This document shows, in pieces, positions 9,490 to 17,966 of a DNA stretch of 39,219 nt (within the stretch, counting starts at the first letter, position 1; every line of letters starts with the position of its first letter). Position numbers and translations under genes: made by a program. Location: NCBI GenBank assembly GCA_023393475.1, contig JAEWLC010000095.1:1-39219 (forward strand). The letters run 5' to 3'. This DNA comes from Pseudomonadota bacterium. Its GTDB lineage: Bacteria; Pseudomonadota; Alphaproteobacteria; Rhizobiales; Devosiaceae. The notes below the pieces were generated by a model. That model had not been told where the DNA came from, made no database searches, and was given only the letters and a program-made list of their open reading frames with translations.

Positions 9490-10191
9490 TTAGCCCTGCT
9501 CGTGCTCGGCGTGCTCCTGCTCGCGCCGGCTGGCCAGCACCGCCACCGAGGCGGCGACGCGGTGGGCGCTCGAGAAGAACTCGCGGTGGATCAGGAAGGC
9601 TACGGTGACGATGCCGGTGACGATCGCCAGCCATTCCGACGCGAACCAGAACACCATCGGCACCGCGAAGTAATAGGCGCGGATGCCGTTGTTGAAATTC
9701 TTGGCTGCCAGCGTGTTGAGCTGGGCGATGGCGTCGATCTCTTCGCGCCCGGTGTGCCTGCTGTGCTCGATGGCGCCGAGCATGATGCAGAAGTGGTTGA
9801 ACTGGCGCAGCGCCAGCGTGAACGAGAAAAAGCTCAGCACGAAGATGGCGAGCGTCACGAACAGGTGGATCTGCACATCCTCAGTCGAATAGCCGGCGTG
9901 GATGCCTACACTGTCGAGCGTCCCCATGAGGGCAGTGAGATTGCCGAAAGCGGTGAAGACCGCCAGCACCAGTAGCACCGAGGTCGAGGCGAGAAAGCTC
10001 ACCGAGCCCATGAGGTTGCCGGCAAGGATGGCATCGAGCGGGGTATCGCGGTTGACGGCGTTGGCGACCCAGCGGCGGCGCTGCATCGACATGATCACCG
10101 AGAGCGACGGGCGCCGGTGTTCGAGAAGGGGCACGCCGTAATTGTACGCGAACCAGCAAAAGAGCGGGAATAGCGTCGCAACCAGAGTCAT
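9490..10191 (-). CDS. DUF599 family membrane protein
   Basis: The start at ATG 10191 removes a basic, non-conserved extension and puts a hydrophobic helix first. The 233-residue product has about four membrane segments: near residues 3-20, 65-88, 110-135 and 180-205. The block between the second half and the end (LRQFNHFCIMLGAI, then LNTLAAKNFNNGIRAYYFAVP) is typical of DUF599, a widespread inner-membrane family of unknown role. No catalytic motif is visible. It converges on the Sel1 gene, with the 80-bp repeat between them. Confidence 0.75.
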   Translation of the reverse strand: MTLVATLFPLFCWFAYNYGVPLLEHRRPSLSVIMSMQRRRWVANAVNRDTPLDAILAGNLMGSVSFLASTSVLLVLAVFTAFGNLTALMGTLDSVGIHAGYSTEDVQIHLFVTLAIFVLSFFSFTLALRQFNHFCIMLGAIEHSRHTGREEIDAIAQLNTLAAKNFNNGIRAYYFAVPMVFWFASEWLAIVTGIVTVAFLIHREFFSSAHRVAASVAVLASRREQEHAEHEQG

Positions 10192-10258
10192 GCCGGGCCC
10201 CCGTGAATCGGATGGCCTCTTATAGCCGCCCAAGACGACGTGCCCTAGCGGCGTTCGC

Positions 10259-10474
10259 TCAGATGAAGGGCGGCGAGAGCAGGTTGACGAAGCGCATCGT
10301 CTCGGCCGGATCGGTCGGCTTCGGCTCTTCGGCCGCCGGCCACTTGCCGTTGAGGACGGCCGCATCGCGCTCCGTCCGAGTCAGCCGCCATTCGGGGCCG
10401 AAGAAGGGTTTCTGGCGGTCGTCGCCTTCGGGCAAATCTTCACGCGGGCCCAGGATGCCAATGAAGTGCAGCAC
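10259..10474 (-). CDS. Small conserved-looking hypothetical protein
   Basis: A GTG at 10474 follows an AGAGGAG site at 7 bases, giving a 71-residue soluble protein (starts LHFIGILGPREDLP, ends MRFVNLLSPPFI). The longer frame to 10585 is rich in proline and glycine and looks non-coding, so the GTG start is preferred. I do not recognise the family. The segment GPEWRLTRTERDAAVLNG looks like ordinary coding sequence. It lies on the same strand as the DUF599 gene, 67 bases before it. Confidence 0.55.
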   Translation of the reverse strand: MLHFIGILGPREDLPEGDDRQKPFFGPEWRLTRTERDAAVLNGKWPAAEEPKPTDPAETMRFVNLLSPPFI

Positions 10475-10798
10475 GTCGCGTCTCCTCTGTTGGCCGGCCC
10501 CGCCGCCGACAGGGACCGGCGGCGGGGTCGCTTGGGCGCCGGGAAGGAAGGGAGGAGGACCCGGCGAATGAGCTGACTTTGGCATTGTCTATCGACTAGG
10601 TCGAGAATTCAGATGCCAAAGTTCGGGTGAGGAGAGGGAAGAGATTTTCGCAGGGAGGCGGAGGAGTGGGACAGGGAAGTGGGCGCTGCTCCACCCTCAT
10701 CCGGGCTTCGCCCACCTTCTCCCATCAAGGGAGAAGGCCCGACTGAGATAGTAGTGAAGGTGCCCGAAGGGCGGATGAGGGGGTGACCCTCACCCGGC
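10475..10798. other. Gene-free stretch
   Basis: These 324 bases hold no credible gene. A perfect 11-bp stem (10498-10508 with 10517-10527, loop ACAGGGAC) lies just upstream of the small GTG gene and has no T-tract. From 10692 a double-hairpin repeat fills the rest up to the aldo/keto reductase stop. Bases 10530-10690 are purine-rich without visible structure. Confidence 0.6.
10692..10785. repeat. 94-bp inverted repeat of a second family
   Basis: The left half CACCCTCATCC...CACCTTC and right half GAAGGTG...GGATGAGGG are inverted copies. Each encloses a mini-hairpin with different but self-consistent stems: GGGC-TTCG-CCC on the left and GCCC-GAAG-GGC on the right. A central hairpin TTCTCCC/GGGAGAA sits between them. 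Similar CCCTCATCC...CACCTTCTCCC repeats are common in rhizobial genomes. Only one copy is seen in this window, downstream of the aldo/keto reductase gene. Confidence 0.75.
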
Positions 10799-11839
10799 CT
10801 AAAGCGTACGTGCGTAGCGCATGAAGATCTGCTGGATGCCTTCCAGCACTTCGGGGGAGAGCCTCACATTCGCCGCGGCGGTGTTCGTCCTCAGCTGCTC
10901 CATGGTCGTCGCGCCGATGATCACCGAGGTCATGAAGGGCTTGGTGAGGCAGAAGGCGATGGCCATCTGGTTGACGTCCAGGCCCTGCTCCTTCGCCAGC
11001 TCGAGGTAAGCCCGGATCGCCGGCTCGGTGTACTGGTTGTTGCGGTAGGCCGCCGACGCATTCACCGCGCCGCGGGTGCCGGGCGGGATGACGCCGCCGA
11101 GGTATTTTCCGGAGATGGCGCCTGCCGCCAGCGGCGAATAGGCGAGGAGGCCGACATCCTCGTGGAAGGCGAGCTCCGCCAGATCGAGGTCGTAGTAGCG
11201 GCGCAGGAAGTTGTATTCGTTCTGGATGGTCTGGACGCGCGGCAGCCCGAGCTCGTCGGAGAGCTTGAGGTACTGCATGGTGCCCCAGGCCGTCTCGTTC
11301 GAGAGCCCGAAGTGGAGGATCTTGCCCTCCTTCACGAGCTCGCCCATCACCTCGAGCACTTCGCGCAGGTTGGGAAGGACGCTCGCCTTGTCCTGGCGCG
11401 ACGGTTGGTAGTCCCACGAGCCTTCGAAGTGGTAGTGGCCGCGGCGCGGCCAGTGGATCTGGTAGAGGTCGATGCGGTCCGTCTGGAGGCGGCGCAGGCT
11501 GCCCTCGACGGCCTCACGCACGCTCGGCCCGTCGATACCGCGGCCGCCGCGCACCCATGGGCGGCCACCACCGGCAACCTTCGAAGCAAGGACAACCTGG
11601 TCGCGCTTGCCGGTCTTGGCGAACCAGCTGCCGATGATTTCCTCGGTCTTGCCATAGGTCGAGGCATCCGGCGGCACCGCATACATCTCGGCGGTGTCGA
11701 AGAAGTTGATGCCCTGCTCGAGGGCATAGTCCATCTGCGCGTGGCCGTCGGCCTCGGTGTTCTGCTTGCCCCAGGTCATGGTGCCAAGGCAGATTTCTGA
11801 GACCGTGACGTCGGTACGGCCAAGCTTGTTCATCTTCAT
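10799..11839 (-). CDS. Aldo/keto reductase (Tas-like)
   Basis: The ATG at 11839 is preferred over the GTG at 11848 because AGGAGG (11856-11851) is 11 bases from the first and only 2 from the second. The 346-residue product has the AKR tetrad Asp48, Tyr53, Lys87 and His129. The TYGKTEEIIGSWF segment and the insertion before DLYQIHWP resemble E. coli Tas. It is a probable NADP-dependent oxidoreductase. It is only distantly similar to the AKR at 2978. Substrate unknown. Confidence 0.9.
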   Translation of the reverse strand: MKMNKLGRTDVTVSEICLGTMTWGKQNTEADGHAQMDYALEQGINFFDTAEMYAVPPDASTYGKTEEIIGSWFAKTGKRDQVVLASKVAGGGRPWVRGGRGIDGPSVREAVEGSLRRLQTDRIDLYQIHWPRRGHYHFEGSWDYQPSRQDKASVLPNLREVLEVMGELVKEGKILHFGLSNETAWGTMQYLKLSDELGLPRVQTIQNEYNFLRRYYDLDLAELAFHEDVGLLAYSPLAAGAISGKYLGGVIPPGTRGAVNASAAYRNNQYTEPAIRAYLELAKEQGLDVNQMAIAFCLTKPFMTSVIIGATTMEQLRTNTAAANVRLSPEVLEGIQQIFMRYARTL

Positions 11840-11991
11840 GTCAGGCACTTCCTCCTACAACCGCAGCATCGGGTGCGGCTCGAAATCGGCGCGCACCCTA
11901 TGGGCCTCACGACATTGAGACAATCCCCGTGGTTGCGCCGGCAGGGATGATCGGAGACATTGGCGCCGCGACGTATCCGAGGTTATCGCTC

Positions 11992-12807
11992 TTGAGCAAA
12001 CTACTGCCGCTTCTCGCCTTCGCCGGAACATTTGCGCTCCTGTCCGTCACCCCGAACATGGCCCAGGAACTGCCGAGGGCGGACAACATCTCCCGGATGG
12101 AAGTGAAGCAGCTCGGCGAACTGTCGGCCGCGATCACCTCGAGCGTCGGCCAGGATACGCTTAAGCTGCAGCCGGCGGCGAAGGCACGTGATTGCCTCGA
12201 GCTGACGCGCATGGCCAATGCCTTCGCGCTCGGCTACTCGATGCTCGCCGAAGTGGCCGAGACACTCGATGGCAAGCCGCCCGCGGAAGCCGCGCCGCTC
12301 AAGGCCAACGTGATCCAGTCGCGCATCGTCACCTTCGCGGCGCGGGTGCGCGCGGAGGAGTGGCTGAGTCGGGTCTGCGTCAGCTTCGTGCCGCCGCCCG
12401 AGCATGTGGGCGAGCCGCGCTACGCAACGCCCGCCAAGCTCCAGACGACCGAGTTCACCAAGGCAGTCATCGAAGCACGCCAGGTGGCCGAAGCCAATCT
12501 GGCGCTCGCGGTACAGGCGGGACTGGCCAAGAACTGCGCCGCAACCTTCTCCGCGCTCGAATCGATCCAGCTGCTGGTGCCCTATCTCGAAAAGCTGGCG
12601 AAGGATGTCGCGACCCGGCCCCAGGCACTGGGCCCGCGCGCCAGCCGCCGCGGCCTCGAGGTGGCGAAGCTCCAGCTCGTGAACGCCGGGAACAAGCTCT
12701 ATCGCGAGGTTGGCATCGGCTGTAACCGGGCCCCGGCAGCGGCCGGTGAAAAGCCGACGCCGGCCAGCCCGCCCCCCGCCGAGCCGCCGACGCCGGCCGC
12801 TCCATAG
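11992..12807 (+). CDS. Exported protein of unknown function, Pro/Ala-rich tail
   Basis: No family is recognised. Starting at TTG 11992 (CGAGG upstream) gives a neat signal peptide (SKLLPLLAFAGTFALLS, cleavage near NMAQ) and 271 residues. An ATG at 11947 in the same frame would add 15 residues before the signal and cannot be excluded. The mature part is helical, with four cysteines (Cys68, Cys129, one in AKNCAATF and one in GIGCNRAP), which could form disulfides in the periplasm. The last 25 residues are Pro/Ala/Thr-rich. The gene is divergent from the aldo/keto reductase and about 130 bases before the initiator tRNA. Confidence 0.65.
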   Translation: MSKLLPLLAFAGTFALLSVTPNMAQELPRADNISRMEVKQLGELSAAITSSVGQDTLKLQPAAKARDCLELTRMANAFALGYSMLAEVAETLDGKPPAEAAPLKANVIQSRIVTFAARVRAEEWLSRVCVSFVPPPEHVGEPRYATPAKLQTTEFTKAVIEARQVAEANLALAVQAGLAKNCAATFSALESIQLLVPYLEKLAKDVATRPQALGPRASRRGLEVAKLQLVNAGNKLYREVGIGCNRAPAAAGEKPTPASPPPAEPPTPAAP

Positions 12808-12842
12808 CCGGTCAAAAAACTGTCACGGCAGGTGCTTTTTGC

Positions 12843-12871
12843 CTTGAGATCGGCAGGATCACCCCCTATAT
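12843..12871 (+). promoter_or_regulatory. Promoter of the initiator tRNA
   Basis: CTTGAG (12843-12848) and CTATAT (12866-12871) are separated by 17 bases. This is nearly the consensus described for Sinorhizobium (CTTGAC-N17-CTATAT). The mature tRNA begins 68 bases further on. A small hairpin (AAAGCC-CAA-GGCTTT, 12913-12927) lies in the leader between them. Confidence 0.75.
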
Positions 12872-12938
12872 AGCCCCTGCGTCGCGGTGATGGCCGCTTC
12901 CAAAGGACGCAGAAAGCCCAAGGCTTTAGACTTCTTGG

Positions 12939-13015
<77 letters not shown>

Positions 13016-13023
13016 AACTTTCG

Positions 13024-13046
13024 AAGGCACCCTCCGGGGTGCCTTT
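13024..13046 (+). terminator. Terminator of the initiator tRNA
   Basis: Arms AAGGCACCC (13024-13032) and GGGTGCCTT (13037-13045) with loop TCCG, ending in TTT. It lies 8 bases after the CCA end of the tRNA. Confidence 0.85.
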
Positions 13047-13144
13047 CGTGTTTCAAGGGCCTGCTGCAACCAGGGCCGGACACGGCGCATTTCCAAACAG
13101 TGCTGCATGGGGTACCCCTTTCGCCCCGCGCGAAGGGATGGGCC

Positions 13145-14497
13145 ATGACGCCGTTTCATCAGATTCTCGGCAACAACCTCGTTGCCAACGTCACCAACTT
13201 CACGGTGTGGTTCGCGGTGACCTTCTGGGTCTATCTCGAGACGCACTCGGTGTTCGCGACCGGCATGATCGCCGGCATCTTCCTGGTGCTGACCGCCGCC
13301 TTCGGCATCTGGTTCGGCTCGATCGTCGACCACAATGCCAAGCGCCTCGTGATGCTGGGGTCGAGCGCGGTGTCCTTCGGGTTCTATGTGGTGGGCATGC
13401 TGGTGCTGCTGGCCTTCCCGGCCGAGAGCTTCACCAACCCTTACGGCCCGGTGCTGTGGGTGTTCGTGCTCATCGTCATGTGCGGGGTGATCGCGGGCAA
13501 TATCCGCTCGATCGCGCTGCCGACGCTGGTGACGATCCTCGTTCCCGAGGACCGGCGCGACAAGGCGAACGGGCTCGTCGGCATGGTCAGCGGCATCGGC
13601 TTTCTCACCACATCGGTGATCTCCGGCTTTCTCGTCGCCTGGGGCGGGATGCATGCGGTGCTGGTGCTGGCGCTGGTGCTGACGGTCCTTGCGTTCGTCC
13701 ACTTGTGGTTCGTGAAGGTCGACGAAGGACGGGTGGAGCCGACCGCGGAAGAGCCGAAGGCAGAGAAGAAGGTCGATATCCGGGGCACTATCCGGGTGAT
13801 CGGCGCGGTGCCGGGACTGTTCGCGCTCATCCTCTTTGCGACGTTCAACAATTTCCTCGGCGGCATCTTCATGGCGCTGCTCGATGCCTACGGGCTGTCG
13901 CTGGTGGCGGTGGAAGTCTGGGGCCTGCTGTTCGGCGTGCTGTCGACCGCCTTCATCATCTCCGGGATCATCATTGCCAAGACCGGGCTCGGGAAGAACC
14001 CGTTGCGCACCCTGCTGCTGGTGAACCTCATCAGCTGGTCGGTGTGCTGCGTGTTCACCATCCAGCCTTCGATCTGGCTGCTGGCGGGCGGCATGTTCGT
14101 GTGGATGTTCCTCGGTCCGTTCGCCGAGGCGGCCGAACATACGACGCTGCAGAAAGTGGTGCCGCTGGAGCGCCAGGGCCGGGTGTTCGGCTTTGCGCAA
14201 TCGGTGGAGCAGGCGGCCTCGCCGCTGACCGCGTTCATGATCGGGCCGATCGCGGAGTTCGTCTTCATCCCGTTCATGACGACGGGGCTCGGGGCAGAGT
14301 GGATCGGAGGCTGGTTCGGCACCGGGCCGGCGCGCGGCATTGCGCTGGTGTTCACGCTCGCCGGCATGCTCGGCGTGGTGGTGACGATCCTCGCATTCCG
14401 CAGCAGGTACTACCGACAGCTCAGCGCGGCCTATGCGAATGCGCCGGACGATGATGAGGGCGAGGGCGGGCAGGCCGCCCCGAGCCCTGCGCTCTAG
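13145..14497 (+). CDS. MFS transporter
   Basis: ATG 13145 follows GAAGGGATGG and opens directly into the first membrane segment (LVANVTNFTVWFAVTFWVYL). The frame is open further left, but that part covers the tRNA terminator region. The 450-residue protein has about 12 hydrophobic segments in two halves. The loop after helix 2 (GSIVDHNAKR) is the MFS G-x-x-x-D-x-x-x-R motif, and a charged central loop follows (DEGRVEPTAEEPKAEKK). It resembles macrolide or multidrug efflux-type MFS proteins. The transported compound is unknown. It converges on the FadR-type gene with one base between the stops. Confidence 0.85.
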   Translation: MTPFHQILGNNLVANVTNFTVWFAVTFWVYLETHSVFATGMIAGIFLVLTAAFGIWFGSIVDHNAKRLVMLGSSAVSFGFYVVGMLVLLAFPAESFTNPYGPVLWVFVLIVMCGVIAGNIRSIALPTLVTILVPEDRRDKANGLVGMVSGIGFLTTSVISGFLVAWGGMHAVLVLALVLTVLAFVHLWFVKVDEGRVEPTAEEPKAEKKVDIRGTIRVIGAVPGLFALILFATFNNFLGGIFMALLDAYGLSLVAVEVWGLLFGVLSTAFIISGIIIAKTGLGKNPLRTLLLVNLISWSVCCVFTIQPSIWLLAGGMFVWMFLGPFAEAAEHTTLQKVVPLERQGRVFGFAQSVEQAASPLTAFMIGPIAEFVFIPFMTTGLGAEWIGGWFGTGPARGIALVFTLAGMLGVVVTILAFRSRYYRQLSAAYANAPDDDEGEGGQAAPSPAL

Positions 14498-14498
14498 G

Positions 14499-15209
14499 CT
14501 AGACGAACATCCCCAGATGGCGCTGCAGGGCGGCGTTGAAGTGGGCGAGGAGGGCGGTTTCGGCCGCGTCCGGGTCGCGCCGCGCGCACGCGTCGATGAT
14601 CTCGAGGTGTTCCTTGTTCGAGCGCTGCGCCAGCGGCACCGTCAACTTGCGATCTAGGCGCACCAGTCGCAGGTAGTTGTGCATGCGGCGGTAGCTCGTA
14701 TCGATCAGCGGGTTGCGCAGGATCTCGATGATTGAGTTGTGGAGCAGGGACTCCAGCGCCTCGATCTCCTCGATGACCTCCGGTGCGAGGCCCTGCCGGT
14801 CGAGCGCGATGGCGGCGGCGCGGTGGCGGTCGCCCAGTTCGCGGATCAGGTCTTCGTCGCCGAACTCGGCGAAGGTGCGCACGGCGGCGCGCTCGACGAT
14901 GGTGCGGAACTGATAGGTCGATTTGGTCAGTTCGAGTCCCGGCTTCACGAACTGGATGCCCGAGCGCGGGTGAATGGTGAGGATGCCCTCGACCTCGAGC
15001 GTGCGGAGCGCATCGCGAATCGGCGCGACGGGAATGCCGAGCAGCTTCACCAGGTCGTTCTGCGACACGAAGGCGCCGGCCGGCAGGCGGCGGTCGAACA
15101 GGTTCTCGAGGATGCGCGTATAGGCGAGATCGCTCAGCCGGCCGCCCGGTTGTGCCTCTGTCAGAACCTCGGATGCCTCTCTCGCAGCCACTTGTGCGCC
15201 CGCCCTCAT
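14499..15209 (-). CDS. GntR/FadR-family transcriptional regulator (module A)
   Basis: The start is set at ATG 15209. Longer frames run over the divergent enolase-like gene. The 236-residue product has a winged helix near residues 20-85 (SQNDLVKLLGIPVAPIRDAL, then GILTIHPRSGIQFV) and an all-helical FCD ligand domain. Metal-binding-type histidines are visible in SLLHNSI, NKEHLEII and LLAHFN. Such proteins usually repress catabolic genes until a sugar acid or similar acid binds. It is divergent from the dehydratase operon at 15276, and the palindrome at 15229-15242 between them is the obvious operator. It is a paralogue in role of the regulator at 31469. Confidence 0.88.
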   Translation of the reverse strand: MRAGAQVAAREASEVLTEAQPGGRLSDLAYTRILENLFDRRLPAGAFVSQNDLVKLLGIPVAPIRDALRTLEVEGILTIHPRSGIQFVKPGLELTKSTYQFRTIVERAAVRTFAEFGDEDLIRELGDRHRAAAIALDRQGLAPEVIEEIEALESLLHNSIIEILRNPLIDTSYRRMHNYLRLVRLDRKLTVPLAQRSNKEHLEIIDACARRDPDAAETALLAHFNAALQRHLGMFV

Positions 15210-15228
15210 TGGTCTATTACCACCCTCA

Positions 15229-15242
15229 TCTGATATATCAGA
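15229..15242. promoter_or_regulatory. Palindromic operator TCTGATATATCAGA
   Basis: A perfect 14-base palindrome in the 66-base gap between the FadR-type gene and the dehydratase operon. Its 12-base core CTGATATATCAG recurs at 37879-37890. A second inverted repeat, CGATC-AGA-GATCG, lies at 15256-15268, closer to the dehydratase start. Regulator binding is inferred. Confidence 0.65.
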
Positions 15243-15275
15243 CACAAACACTAGTCGATCAGAGATCGTCCTTAT

Positions 15276-16427
15276 ATGCGCATTTCCGAGTTCCGCATCA
15301 CCCGTTTCCAGTTCGCCCGCGATCGCGTGATCGGCGACAGCCAGGTTCGAGCCGACGACGTGAACATAGCCGCGCTCGAACTGATTGCCGATACCGGCGC
15401 CGTCGGGCTCGGGTTTATCCAGACATTGTTTTATCCGCTGCCCGACCAGGCCGAGATCGAGCGGGTGTTCCGCTCCGAAGTCTGGCCCGGCCTCGAAGGC
15501 CAGCCGCCGGCGGCGCTGGTGCACCGGGTCGGCCGTCCGCGCGGCGGCAACCAGCGCGCCTATACGCTGCCGTTCCACGAGGCGCTGCAGGTGGCGTTGT
15601 GGGACCTCGCGGCCAAGGAAGTGAACCTGCCGCTGCACAAGCTGCTTGGCAGCCGCCGCGACAAGGTTGAGGCCTATGCCTCGGGGCTCGATTTCCACCT
15701 GAGCGACGAAGAGTTCGCGCAGTTCTTCGGCCATGCCAATTCGATCGGTTACCGCGCCTTCAAGATCAAGGTCGGCCACCCCGATTTCGACTGGGATCTC
15801 AACCGCCTGAAGATCCTCAAGGAAGTGGTCCGCAAGGACGCGCTGCTGATGATCGACGCGAACGAGGGCTGGGGCGCCAAGGAAGCGCTGGTGAAGCTCA
15901 CCGCCATCCGCGACGCCGGCTACGACCTGCTGTGGGCGGAGGATCCGATCCTGCGCAACGACTATGTCGGGCTGAGGATGCTAAAGGATGCGGCCAACTG
16001 GACGCTGATCAACTCGGGCGAATATCTCGATGCCAGCGGCAAGCGCCTGCTGATGGAAGAGGAAGCGACCGATATCCTCAACGTCCACGGGCAGGTGACG
16101 GACGTGATGCGAATCGGCTGGCTCGCCGCCGACAAGGGCATCCCGGTCAGCCTCGGCAACACCTTCCTCGAGGTCGGCATCCACGCCGCCTGCGCGCTGC
16201 CCGAAGTGCAGTGGCTCGAATACTCGTTCCAGAATTTCGACCATCTCGTCGACCAGCCGGTCGAGATCCGGGATGGCTGGGCCTATGCGCCGGATCGTCC
16301 GGGCCATGGACTCGTGCTCAACGAAACCGCCCGCCGCGAGTGGGCGCGTCCCAATCTCTTGCCGCGCTCCGAGCTCGGCGAAGCCCCGTTCAATCCGCGT
16401 GTGAAGCAGGCTTTGCGCGCGGCCTGA
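15276..16427 (+). CDS. Enolase-superfamily dehydratase (mandelate racemase/muconate lactonizing type)
   Basis: The 383-residue protein has the two-domain enolase fold: a capping domain to about residue 130, then the barrel. The acid/base motif Lys163-Ile-Lys165 and metal ligands Asp194, Glu222 and Glu249 (in MIDANEG, WAEDP, SGEYLD) are present. Members abstract a proton alpha to a carboxylate, most often dehydrating sugar acids. By my alignment to mandelate racemase, the catalytic His on strand 7 is Asn295 (SLGNTFLE), so the chemistry should rely on the Lys side only. It is first in the module A operon, 43 bases before the solute-binding protein. Substrate unknown, probably an aldonate. Confidence 0.85.
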   Translation: MRISEFRITRFQFARDRVIGDSQVRADDVNIAALELIADTGAVGLGFIQTLFYPLPDQAEIERVFRSEVWPGLEGQPPAALVHRVGRPRGGNQRAYTLPFHEALQVALWDLAAKEVNLPLHKLLGSRRDKVEAYASGLDFHLSDEEFAQFFGHANSIGYRAFKIKVGHPDFDWDLNRLKILKEVVRKDALLMIDANEGWGAKEALVKLTAIRDAGYDLLWAEDPILRNDYVGLRMLKDAANWTLINSGEYLDASGKRLLMEEEATDILNVHGQVTDVMRIGWLAADKGIPVSLGNTFLEVGIHAACALPEVQWLEYSFQNFDHLVDQPVEIRDGWAYAPDRPGHGLVLNETARREWARPNLLPRSELGEAPFNPRVKQALRAA

Positions 16428-16470
16428 TCACTACCTAACGACCTACGTCATCCAGGGAGGAGACATCGTT

Positions 16471-17742
16471 ATGAATCTTCTGCGCACTACCGTGGCGCTT
16501 TCGGCGATCCTCGTCGCCGGCGCTGCCCTCGCCCAGGACGGTGCCATCACCGTGTGGGCCGACGCTACCCGCCAGCCGGCCGTCGAGGCGTTCATCGCCG
16601 CGCATCCGGAAGTGCCGGTCAACCTCGTCCTCGACGATGGTTCTTCGGGCGCCTCGGGCACGTTCCAGACCAAAATCAGCCTGGCCGACCAGGCCGGTGA
16701 AGGCTGGCCGGACGTCGTGTTCTCGACCCAGAACAACGATGCCGCCTGGGCGGCGCGCGAGAACAACGGCCAGCAGGCCTTCGCGCAGGTGCTGAACGAG
16801 GGCTTCCTCGACGCCGACTTCCTCGCCGGCTTCACGCCGGGCGCGCTCGATCCGGTGACGGTCGACGGCAAGGTCTATGGCCTCCGCAACGACCTCGCGC
16901 CGGTGCTGTTCTGGTACAACAAGACGCTGCTGGATCAGTTCGGCTACGCCGCCCCGACCACCTGGGAAGAGTACCAGGCGCTCGGCGACAAGCTCGCCGC
17001 CGACCATCCGGGCTACTTCCTCGGCGCCATCGGCGACGCGTTCCCGGGCCCTTACGTCTACTACTGGAGTGGCGAAGCCCCGATCTTCCAGGTCGAGGGT
17101 GAGACCTTCAAGTCCGACACCTCGGCTCCCAACTCGGCCAAGGTCTCGGCCCTCATCGACCACATGGTGGCCAACAAGACCCTGACGCTCGACAGCCTGT
17201 TCGGCGCCAACTTCGTGGCCACGGCCGACAAGCTCGTCGCCATCCCGGGTGCTGCCTGGTATGCCGGCGCGCTGTTCCAGAACCCGGGTGGCGTCAATGC
17301 CAAGGCCGGTGACTGGGTCGCGGCTCCGCCGCTGAAGTGGGCCGATGGCGCTGCCGTGACCGGCAATGTCGGCGGTGGCGTCTGGTACGCCTCGAGCCAC
17401 ACCCAGAACCCCGAGGCGGTGAAGACCTTCCTCAAGTTCGTGACCTCGGACAATGCGGTTGCCGGTACCGGTGGCCTGCCGGCCTATCAGGCCGCGGCCG
17501 ACGCATGGCTCGACGGACAGGCCAAGAGCGGCTTCTATGCCGGCGACTTCAAGGCCGCCATCCAGGCTGCCGCTTCGTCGGTGTGGAGCGGCTGGGGCTA
17601 TCCGAACTTCTCGCCCGAGACCGCATGGGCCAAGATCGTCACCCCCGGCCTCGCTGCCGGCAAGACGATGACCGACCTCGCTGCCGACTGGCAGCAGGAA
17701 ATGAAGAACGAGGCGCAGGTCGTCGGCTACACGGTCGAGTAA
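16471..17742 (+). CDS. Sugar ABC transporter solute-binding protein (module A)
   Basis: This 423-residue periplasmic binding protein has a signal peptide (residues 1-22, ending ALAQ) and the family 1 layout ITVWADATRQ...VNLVLDD...PDVVFSTQNN...GLRNDLAPVLFWYN. A GGGAGGAG ribosome site precedes the ATG. It should deliver a sugar or oligosaccharide to the two permeases that follow. It is clearly similar to the protein at 33533 (shared GLRNDLAPVLFWYNK / CLRNDLAHDLIWYDK and PTTWxEYxALG). A stable hairpin and an 80-bp repeat separate it from the permeases, which probably allows more binding protein than permease to be made. Confidence 0.93.
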   Translation: MNLLRTTVALSAILVAGAALAQDGAITVWADATRQPAVEAFIAAHPEVPVNLVLDDGSSGASGTFQTKISLADQAGEGWPDVVFSTQNNDAAWAARENNGQQAFAQVLNEGFLDADFLAGFTPGALDPVTVDGKVYGLRNDLAPVLFWYNKTLLDQFGYAAPTTWEEYQALGDKLAADHPGYFLGAIGDAFPGPYVYYWSGEAPIFQVEGETFKSDTSAPNSAKVSALIDHMVANKTLTLDSLFGANFVATADKLVAIPGAAWYAGALFQNPGGVNAKAGDWVAAPPLKWADGAAVTGNVGGGVWYASSHTQNPEAVKTFLKFVTSDNAVAGTGGLPAYQAAADAWLDGQAKSGFYAGDFKAAIQAAASSVWSGWGYPNFSPETAWAKIVTPGLAAGKTMTDLAADWQQEMKNEAQVVGYTVE

Positions 17743-17758
17743 GCTTGCGATTGAGTTT

Positions 17759-17783
17759 GCCGGGGGCGCGACGTGCCCTCGGC
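17759..17783 (+). promoter_or_regulatory. Hairpin after solute-binding gene (mRNA-stabilising or attenuator)
   Basis: A 9-bp stem with one G.U pair, arms GCCGGGGGC and GCCCTCGGC, 7-base loop, 16 bases after the stop codon. CCTTTG follows, not a full T-tract, so partial termination or 3'-end protection is more likely than full termination. Confidence 0.6.
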
Positions 17784-17819
17784 CTTTGCGATTGCGCCCA
17801 GCGCCGATCACACACTCGA

Positions 17820-17899
17820 TGTCATCCCTGCGGAAGCAGGGACCCATGTTACCTCTGGCGCTGGCGGCGAGTTGGGTCCCAGCTTTTGCTGCGATGACA
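17820..17899. repeat. 80-bp double-hairpin repeat, copy 2
   Basis: Same plan as the copy at 9362, with stems CCCTGC/GCAGGG on the left and a weaker AGC...GCT on the right. It lies inside an operon, between the solute-binding protein and permease genes. This recalls the REP sequences in the malE-malF gap of E. coli. Confidence 0.85.
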
Positions 17900-17966
17900 T
17901 CCGGTTGGGGTAGGGGACACCTTGCCCACCACCCATTGAAACTGCCTAGTGCCTGGAGTTTGCCGA

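Noticed and set aside
10498..10527. Terminator at the perfect 11-bp GC stem
   Set aside because: There is no T-tract on either strand and no gene ends next to it on the plus strand; noted only as a stem in the gene-free stretch.
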